In this document: positions 1-4,957 of the stretch, in pieces
Numbering within the stretch: the stretch's first letter is position 1
Layout of the letters: the number at the start of each line of letters is the position of its first letter
From: Verrucomicrobiota bacterium
Lineage (GTDB): Bacteria; Verrucomicrobiota; Verrucomicrobiia; Opitutales; UBA2995
Assembly: GCA_027297085.1 (NCBI GenBank)
Contig: JAPUIL010000258.1
Location: forward strand, 1 to 6,052
Direction: 5' to 3'
DNA: 6,052 nt
Made by a program: the position numbers and the translations under genes
The notes under the pieces: generated by a model
Database searches by the model: none
What the model was told of the DNA's origin: nothing
Seen by the model: the letters and a program-made list of their open reading frames with translations, nothing else

Positions 1-277
1 CCATTTCGCCTACCCGCCTGGTAGCTCCTTCGCACCAGTGCTTGTCCCACATATCGCAAACCACAATGGCTGTTTCTTCAGCTGCAATTTTTTGCGTCTG
101 TTTTTGTACCTGAAATTTCCCTTGGTCATCCTTTTCCTGAACTTGCGTGTTCAGCGTCAAGTCTGCTGACCAGAGTGGTAAAGAAGTTGAGATCATCCCT
201 GCCAATATAGCCATACAGGTAAAATATTTCAACGATCTGATAAGCCGGATTGATAGGAACTTGGTTAAACACTTCAT
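1..277 (-). CDS. Exported isochorismatase-like cysteine hydrolase, N-terminal part only
   Basis: The gene starts at ATG 277 and stays open to the window edge, giving 92 codons with no stop; the rest lies outside. Residues 1-38 look like a Sec signal peptide: a Lys/Arg-rich start, a hydrophobic stretch around 18-36, and probable cleavage after the Ala of W-S-A. The mature protein begins with a polar strand region rich in Gln and Lys. It then has the segment AIVVCDMWDKHWC (residues 70-82). A hydrophobic beta strand ending in Asp (D75), followed by an aromatic residue, is the first catalytic-Asp motif of the isochorismatase/nicotinamidase-like fold. The catalytic Lys and Cys would lie beyond the edge. 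It starts 20 bp after the stop of sulfatase 1, with a weak GGTGG about 6 nt before the ATG, so it is probably the next gene of the same operon. The family assignment is fairly firm from this motif and the exported context. The substrate is unknown; exported members are common in Planctomycetes and Verrucomicrobia genomes but poorly characterised. Confidence 0.77.
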   Translation of the reverse strand, partial: MKCLTKFLSIRLIRSLKYFTCMAILAGMISTSLPLWSADLTLNTQVQEKDDQGKFQVQKQTQKIAAEETAIVVCDMWDKHWCEGATRRVGEM

Positions 278-297
278 AACTCACCACCAGGTATGGA

Positions 298-1674
298 TTA
301 GTTTATCACCTCTTTTGCGGTACCTTGGACTTTGCCATAATCGATCATGGCTCCTGCACTCGGATAGGAATCGAGAACCTTTTGCAGTTTTTTACGCGCA
401 CGCTCCGCTTGCTGGTTTCCGCTTTCACGCTCGATGATCCTCTTTTCCAGAACGTCTTCCAGCGTGTCGTAAAGGTCACCGTTTCCATAAATCTTGTACC
501 GATCGTCGCGAGCATAACGCACCTCCCAGTGGTTATACATGTCGTCGAACTTCTTACTGTAGGGTCGTGGAAAATAATAGCCGTAAACCCATTCACGCTT
601 CGTACCCTCCTTGCCGGTACATTGCGGCCAGAAACTCCATCCATCTTCATTCGTGACGGCTTTGGATGCTACTCCAGCCGCCTCAACGATAGTTGGGAAA
701 AAATCAGAGAACGCGATCAGGTCATCATTGACCTGGCCTGGTGGAATCTTTCCCGGACAGTTGGCGATCAGCGGAACATGAGTTCCATAGTCGTGGGTGA
801 AACCCTTACCACCCTGAATCTGCTCTCCCATAAACTCGGAGGTTAATAGGTGATTCGTTCCGTTGTCGCCGGTAAAGATCACCAAGGTGTTTTCGCGGAG
901 ACCCAATGCTTCCAACGTATCGACGATGCGGCCGACCAGGAAGTCCATGTAGTTTACCATATCGATGAAATTCTTTTTGTTGTCCTTTTCCTTCAGGTTT
1001 GCGCTATTGGGTGCAGGCGGAAACGGGTTATGTACCAGAATCATCGGGTAGTAGGCCAGAAAGGGTCTGTCCTTATTCTTACGAATAAAATCGATAAGAA
1101 AATCGGTCATAACATCTGGTCCGTAAGTGCTTTCGGCCAGCGTCATGATTTCACCATTACGATCCATGGATGGATTCCAATACCGCTCGCGACTCGTCAA
1201 CGGTGTATTCCACAAGCAATAAGTATCGAAGCCAGCTTCAGTCGGTGTAATCCCCCTATCCTTGTTTAACAACTGCCATTTTCCAGCCACCGCGGTCGCA
1301 TAACCGGATTTCTTGAAATGATTGGCAAAAGTCGGTTCACTGTTCGGATAGATTCCAAAGTCCACGTAGTTAAAAACATTGGACTTCCCCGTCATGAGGT
1401 TTACTCGACTGGGTGTGCACAACGGAGTGGAGTGACAGTTTTCAAACCGAATCCCCTGCTCCGCCAACTTATCAAGACGCGGCGTCGAATACTCCTCACT
1501 TCCATAGCTACTGAAACATTCAAACCCAATGTCATCCGCCATGATGAGCACGATGTTGGTGTGATCGCCCTCGGCATGCACATCGGCCACACATAATAAT
1601 ATCGAGAACAATATCCCTAGATAACAACTCAACCTGTTGCCTTCTAATATTCTCTGCATTTTTTCAGCCTTCAT
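298..1674 (-). CDS. Exported S1-family sulfatase (sulfatase 1), arylsulfatase-type
   Basis: This 458-residue protein hydrolyses a sulfate ester, probably on a polysaccharide, after its active-site Cys is oxidised to formylglycine. An N-terminal signal peptide ends near A34 (V-H-A before E-G). Visible active-site parts are the calcium-binding D47-D48 in LIMADD, the complete activation motif C86-T-P-S-R90 followed by TGK, and K132 in AGKW. Further on are H215 in LVHNPF, D270-N271 in FTGDNGT and K290 in GGKG. Length is normal for the family and no key residue is missing. The gene overlaps the stop of sulfatase 2 by ATGA, which implies translational coupling. A second in-frame ATG (M6, position 1659) also has a good ribosome-binding site, so the true start may be either. 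It is a close paralog of sulfatase 3: both share FLIDFI, YYPMILVHNPF, RYWNPS and FWPQC segments. The S1 family is certain; the exact glycan and sulfate position cannot be read from the sequence. Confidence 0.95.
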   Translation of the reverse strand: MKAEKMQRILEGNRLSCYLGILFSILLCVADVHAEGDHTNIVLIMADDIGFECFSSYGSEEYSTPRLDKLAEQGIRFENCHSTPLCTPSRVNLMTGKSNVFNYVDFGIYPNSEPTFANHFKKSGYATAVAGKWQLLNKDRGITPTEAGFDTYCLWNTPLTSRERYWNPSMDRNGEIMTLAESTYGPDVMTDFLIDFIRKNKDRPFLAYYPMILVHNPFPPAPNSANLKEKDNKKNFIDMVNYMDFLVGRIVDTLEALGLRENTLVIFTGDNGTNHLLTSEFMGEQIQGGKGFTHDYGTHVPLIANCPGKIPPGQVNDDLIAFSDFFPTIVEAAGVASKAVTNEDGWSFWPQCTGKEGTKREWVYGYYFPRPYSKKFDDMYNHWEVRYARDDRYKIYGNGDLYDTLEDVLEKRIIERESGNQQAERARKKLQKVLDSYPSAGAMIDYGKVQGTAKEVIN

Positions 1675-1686
1675 CCTTCAGCCTTC
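1663..1686 (-). repeat. 10-bp tandem direct repeat carrying two ribosome-binding sites
   Basis: On the minus strand GAAGGCTGAA occurs twice (1686-1677 and 1672-1663) with a period of 14 bp. The copies straddle the sulfatase 2 stop / sulfatase 1 start overlap. The GAAGG of the upstream copy sits 7 nt before ATG 1674. That of the second copy sits 8 nt before the in-frame ATG 1659. Each possible start of sulfatase 1 therefore has its own Shine-Dalgarno-like sequence. Confidence 0.75.
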
Positions 1687-3083
1687 TGTCTCTTAAGTCC
1701 CGCCGCCTTGATCCGATCCTCCAGTTTTTCCCGCCACTCATCGCGGACATTGGCATACTTGGGATCCTGAGCCAGATTGGTAAACTGCTTCGGATCCGTA
1801 TTCATATTGTACAGCTCTTCGGATTCGTCCTTATAAAGCATGTAGACCCACTCATCACCCCGCAACGCGAAGTCCTTATTATTACCTATTGTAAAGGCGG
1901 CTTCCCGCACGGAAGCTTGGGGTTTCTTCAACACGGGCACCAGACTTTTTCCCTGGACGGTATCCGGAACAGAAATACCGACCAGCTCGGAAACCGTAGG
2001 ATAGATGTCTGCCAGTTCCGCAATTGAATCGGATTCACCAGCTTTGAAGCCCGGCGCGGAAATGATAAACGGAACACGCGTCACATCCTCGTGCAGATTG
2101 CTCTTCTGCCAGAAATAGTGTTCGCCGAGGTGGTAGCCGTGGTCTCCGATAAAAACTATGGCAGTAGACTCGCGCAGACCTTGACGGTCGAGCTCTGCCA
2201 GGATGCGGCCGACCTGATGATCCATATAAGAAATGGTGGCATAATACGCTCCCCAAAACTTTTTCTGGTTGTCGGGGTAGTATCCAATCGGGTCGTTGAG
2301 GCTGGTCACCGCAGTGTAGCCCAGCTCAGGAACATCGTCGAGATCGCCTTCCCGGACTTCGGGCAATTTAATATCCTGATAAGGATACAAATCGAAGTAC
2401 TGCTCGGGAGCTACATTCGGGTAATGAGGTCGCACAAATCCCGCCGCGATAAAGAAAGGCTTGTCGCCATGCTCACGAATGAGCTCGATGATTTTGGAAG
2501 CTGTTTTGTGATCGGGTTGATCGGAACCGTCTCCCTCATACTTTACAGATACAAACCAGCGATCCTTCATCGCGGTTGACACCCGATCTCTCAGTTCCGT
2601 TTTAAATATATTGTGGTTATATAGTGAATACAGGCCTGCGGTATGCGCCTCGAGGCCAGGAGAATTAAAACGTTCCGTCCAGCATTCCTCCACGTCCTCG
2701 CCATTGGTTCCAGCGACGATGTCACCAGGTACTCTCATGTGAAATATCTTACCTACCCGGGCGCTGAAGAATCCATTATCGATGAAGTTTTCGCCCATGG
2801 TTTTGCCGTTCTCATCCCGGTAACGACTGCGCATAAAGGACCGGCGGGATGGACCACAAGTTGTCCCCTGGCAATAAGCACGTTTAAAGACCATGCCTGC
2901 TGCTGCCAGCGCGTCGATATTTGGTGTCTGCACCATGGTGTCGCCATACGGACCCAAGGTGGATGCCTTCAGATCATCGGAGATCAGTAACAGGACATTC
3001 TTAATCTTAGAGGCTGCGTTTGAACTGGATACAATGCCCAGCACTAACACTAAAAATAACAAGAGAAACTTGGAGTATTTCAT
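1671..3083 (-). CDS. Exported S1-family sulfatase (sulfatase 2), iduronate-2-sulfatase-like
   Basis: This 470-residue protein has a classic signal peptide: MKYSK, then a long Leu/Val run, with cleavage probably after A23 in S-S-N-A. Metal ligands are D36-D37 in LLISDD and D314-H315 in IGDHGYHLGEH. The DHG-x-HLGEH form is typical of the iduronate-2-sulfatase-like branch; the arylsulfatase branch has DNG. The formylglycine precursor is C76 in C-G-P-S-R80. K112 in VGKIFH, H220 in VRPHYP and K328 in WQKS complete the expected pocket. The second half of the sulfatase signature is unusual: where T-G-R/K is expected the protein has R-S-R. The C-terminal part (about 400-470) is the usual small sulfatase domain with an ELYNMNTDP segment. 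No strong Shine-Dalgarno sequence precedes ATG 3083. The gene lies 49 bp after sulfatase 3 and overlaps sulfatase 1 by 4 bp. The name iduronate sulfatase is by similarity only; the true substrate in this organism is more likely an algal or plant-type sulfated glycan (inference). Confidence 0.94.
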   Translation of the reverse strand: MKYSKFLLLFLVLVLGIVSSSNAASKIKNVLLLISDDLKASTLGPYGDTMVQTPNIDALAAAGMVFKRAYCQGTTCGPSRRSFMRSRYRDENGKTMGENFIDNGFFSARVGKIFHMRVPGDIVAGTNGEDVEECWTERFNSPGLEAHTAGLYSLYNHNIFKTELRDRVSTAMKDRWFVSVKYEGDGSDQPDHKTASKIIELIREHGDKPFFIAAGFVRPHYPNVAPEQYFDLYPYQDIKLPEVREGDLDDVPELGYTAVTSLNDPIGYYPDNQKKFWGAYYATISYMDHQVGRILAELDRQGLRESTAIVFIGDHGYHLGEHYFWQKSNLHEDVTRVPFIISAPGFKAGESDSIAELADIYPTVSELVGISVPDTVQGKSLVPVLKKPQASVREAAFTIGNNKDFALRGDEWVYMLYKDESEELYNMNTDPKQFTNLAQDPKYANVRDEWREKLEDRIKAAGLKRQKAEG

Positions 3084-3132
3084 AAATCTTAATGTTATTC
3101 GTCGCTACAAGATGTGTCGTTACACTCTGTAC

Positions 3133-4482
3133 CTACTTCTTAATTCCCTTGGATCCATATTTAGGTGCCAGTTTCGGCGATGTTTTCGGCATCGAATCGA
3201 TAGCCTTTTGCAATAGCTTGCGAGTGTGTTCGGCTGTCTCCGTTCCACGACCTTTTTTTATCCGGCTGGTTTCCTGGTGATCCTCCACCGCATAATAAGA
3301 TCCATCTCCGTAGAGTTTATAATGCTGGTTTTGAGCCCAAATAATTTCCAAGTTGCGCACACCTTGACCATGCGGTTTCGCCGCCTCGGTGAATTTCGGA
3401 TAGTAGTACTGAAAAATCCAATCGCGCGGATTCCCCTTTTCACCCTGACACTGGGGCCAGAAACTGCGTCCATCCAGCTCAACATCGGGTAACTTGGCTC
3501 CCGCGATCTCGGCCAAAGTTGGAAGCAGATCGGAGAAATCGATCATGTCATCCGATTCGATCCCGGCAGGTACGATTCCCGGGGCATTCACGATAAGAGG
3601 CACATGCGAACCACGCTCAGTGGCCAGGGCCTTTTCACCTACTCGCTGTTCCCCATGGAATGGATAAGTTAATGAGCGATTGGTGCCATTGTCGGCGGTA
3701 AAAATAACGATGGTGTTGTCACGGATACCCAGCTTGTCCAGAGTGTCCACCAGGCGTCCGACATTCTTATCCGCGTAGGCTATCATATCGCGGTAGTTCT
3801 TTAAATCTATGGCATGCTTCCCTGTTCCATCCGCTGCCGTCATTGGCTTGCTGTCAGGAGTCTCCAGGAATGGATTGTGTACCAGAATCATAGGATAGTA
3901 GGCAAAGAACGGACCATCTTTATTGTCCTCGATAAAATCTATCAGAAAATCCACTATGATATCGGGTCCATAGTCTGTCTCCTTTGTATCCAGCAATCTG
4001 CCATTCTGGAGGAGGCTCGGATTCCAGTAACGCTCTGCTCCCCCTCCGGGAAAATTCCATAGGCAAAAAGTATCAAAGCCGTGGTCTGAGGGGACCGATC
4101 CGTTCGGCTCGCCGTGCAACTGCCATTTGCCCGCGACCGCTGTAGCATAGCCAGCCTCTTTCAGCACTTCGCCAAAAGTGATCTCCTCCTTATCCAGACA
4201 ACCGAAAATTACATAGTTCCGGATATTATCCCGGCCCGTCATGATCTTTACCCGGCTGGAGGTGCAAACAGGCTCCGAGTAACAGTAATTAAACTTTGCT
4301 CCGGATTCGGCCAGTTTATCCAGGCGTGGACTCTTGAAATAGTCGCTCCCATAACAGCTGTAATTATCCACTGCCGAATCATCCGCCATGATCAGGATAA
4401 TATTCGGCGGCTGATCAGCCGCATTCGTTAACCTAACAAGCAACGATGCGGTCAGCCAGAAAACACCAACCAATTTAACCAT
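3133..4482 (-). CDS. Exported S1-family sulfatase (sulfatase 3) with a non-consensus activation motif
   Basis: The preferred start is ATG 4482 (449 residues) because a signal peptide follows at once: MVKLVGVFWL and more hydrophobic residues, with cleavage after A21 in T-N-A. The frame stays open upstream to a GTG at 4599 through ATG 4536, but that extension is polar, would bury the signal peptide and shows no good ribosome-binding site. In the 449-residue numbering, D34-D35 (MADD), K119 (AGKW), H202 (LVHNPF), D264-N265 (TADNGT) and K284 (GEKA) form the expected sulfatase pocket. The activation motif is C73-T-S-S-R77 followed by TGR, so the usual Pro at the third position is Ser. The Gly that often follows the ADD motif is also absent (DDSAVD). 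It is a paralog of sulfatase 1 along its whole length, with a different Lys-rich C-terminal tail. It appears to be the first gene of the minus-strand operon, so its promoter should lie in the divergent region to the right. Family membership is certain; whether the Cys is converted efficiently to formylglycine is uncertain. Confidence 0.93.
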   Translation of the reverse strand: MVKLVGVFWLTASLLVRLTNAADQPPNIILIMADDSAVDNYSCYGSDYFKSPRLDKLAESGAKFNYCYSEPVCTSSRVKIMTGRDNIRNYVIFGCLDKEEITFGEVLKEAGYATAVAGKWQLHGEPNGSVPSDHGFDTFCLWNFPGGGAERYWNPSLLQNGRLLDTKETDYGPDIIVDFLIDFIEDNKDGPFFAYYPMILVHNPFLETPDSKPMTAADGTGKHAIDLKNYRDMIAYADKNVGRLVDTLDKLGIRDNTIVIFTADNGTNRSLTYPFHGEQRVGEKALATERGSHVPLIVNAPGIVPAGIESDDMIDFSDLLPTLAEIAGAKLPDVELDGRSFWPQCQGEKGNPRDWIFQYYYPKFTEAAKPHGQGVRNLEIIWAQNQHYKLYGDGSYYAVEDHQETSRIKKGRGTETAEHTRKLLQKAIDSMPKTSPKLAPKYGSKGIKK

Positions 4483-4668
4483 CGTGCAAAGATTTCTCAG
4501 GGTCTTAGGGTAATGCACCCAACTAGAGAGAAACATTTGCGATGCCGAGGCAAGTCCTTCCGGCGGGTGGATGATGTCGTCACGATGGTTCCTCGACACG
4601 GCGATCCCGCGTGCCGTACCGAAGCTCTCAGAAGCGAAGGCTGGCCCTACCTGATTCTTAACTGTAAC

Positions 4669-4751
4669 CTATGTCCATAGAAGTTTTGCTATCTATGTCC
4701 CCGGATCATTCCCTTCCTGGTCAGTGGCAGGGATTTAGGCCCATGACATAG
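4669..4751. repeat. CTATGTC repeat cluster, direct and inverted copies
   Basis: CTATGTCC occurs at 4669-4676 and again at 4693-4700, a period of 24 bp. Its reverse complement GACATAG lies at 4745-4751. The first copy is itself half of a small palindrome, CTATG-TC-CATAG (4669-4680). The second and third copies form 7-bp inverted arms around a 45-nt interior. That interior holds a weaker inner pair, CCTG (4716-4719) with CAGG (4728-4731). It could be a REP/MITE-like remnant or a set of regulator sites; the sequence alone does not decide. Confidence 0.5.
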
Positions 4752-4819
4752 CTCAACTACGTTTCATCAAAGCAAACGGCGAATGTTAATCGCTGTGGCA
4801 AAAAGAGAAAGTACGACGA

Positions 4820-4848
4820 CAGGTAGAAACACCCCTTCCTCAGGTAGA
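4820..4848. repeat. CAGGTAGA direct repeat pair
   Basis: The octamer CAGGTAGA occurs at 4820-4827 and 4841-4848, exactly 21 bp apart, close to two turns of the helix. It lies about 110-140 bp upstream of the CE15 start codon. The same-face spacing would suit a dimeric activator, but no known regulator motif is recognised and chance is possible. Confidence 0.35.
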
Positions 4849-4878
4849 CTGATACCCATGCTTGCATTACCAGTCCAA

Positions 4879-4897
4879 CAAGTGCTTTATTCACTTG
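4879..4897 (+). promoter_or_regulatory. Hairpin or operator-like inverted repeat upstream of the CE15 gene
   Basis: CAAGTG (4879-4884) and CACTTG (4892-4897) are perfect inverted repeats separated by the 7-nt CTTTATT. The element ends 60 bp before the CE15 ATG. It has no following T-run, so it is not a Rho-independent terminator. It may be an operator for a dimeric regulator or a leader hairpin (inference). Confidence 0.4.
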
Positions 4898-4945
4898 GCA
4901 GTTAACAGTTACCCCTGGCCGAATTGAGCGAACTCCGATTGAACT

Positions 4946-4957
4946 GGAGAAATTAAT
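4946..4957 (+). promoter_or_regulatory. Ribosome-binding site of the CE15 gene
   Basis: GGAG at 4946-4949 lies 8 nt before ATG 4958, in an A/T-rich spacer. This is the clearest Shine-Dalgarno sequence in the window. It supports ATG 4958 as the start, together with the signal peptide that begins there. Confidence 0.75.

Larger units (their letters stand above)
4483..4957. other. Divergent intergenic region between the sulfatase operon and the CE15 gene
   Basis: No convincing gene was found here on either strand. The minus-strand frame spanning 4757-5041 has no family features and runs antisense into the CE15 signal peptide. The region should contain the promoters of both divergent units, but I could not pick a -35/-10 pair with good matches and a 17-bp spacer. 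It does hold a repeat cluster at 4669-4751, a pair of CAGGTAGA repeats at 4820-4848 and a hairpin at 4879-4897, listed separately. Its length is large for a locus whose other gaps are 49 bp or less. Confidence 0.7.

Noticed and set aside
325..846. 173-codon plus-strand open frame opposite sulfatase 1
   Set aside because: It lies wholly antisense to a well-supported sulfatase and its translation shows no recognisable domain or signal. It is a shadow of the real gene.
1587..1593. Possible lipoprotein Cys in the sulfatase 1 signal peptide (I-L-L-C)
   Set aside because: The residue before the Cys is Leu, not Gly, Ala or Ser, so it does not fit a lipobox. Cleavage after V-H-A is more likely.
2091..2579. 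162-codon plus-strand open frame opposite sulfatase 2
   Set aside because: It is antisense to the sulfatase 2 catalytic domain and has no family features or plausible ribosome-binding context.
3084..3132. Possible terminator hairpin (GTGT-cgtt-ACAC) between sulfatases 3 and 2
   Set aside because: The stem is only 4 bp, the outer bases do not pair and no T-run follows, so the gap is treated as an ordinary intra-operon spacer.
4483..4599. N-terminal extension of sulfatase 3 from a GTG at 4599 or ATG at 4536
   Set aside because: The extension is polar and would place about 18-39 residues before an otherwise textbook signal peptide. Neither start has a well-spaced Shine-Dalgarno sequence. The ATG at 4482 is preferred, although its own ribosome-binding site is also weak.
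4862..4890. Possible promoter TTGCAT-N17-CTTTAT upstream of the CE15 gene
   Set aside because: The spacer is 17 bp, but each hexamer matches the sigma-70 consensus at only three of six positions, so it cannot be told from chance.
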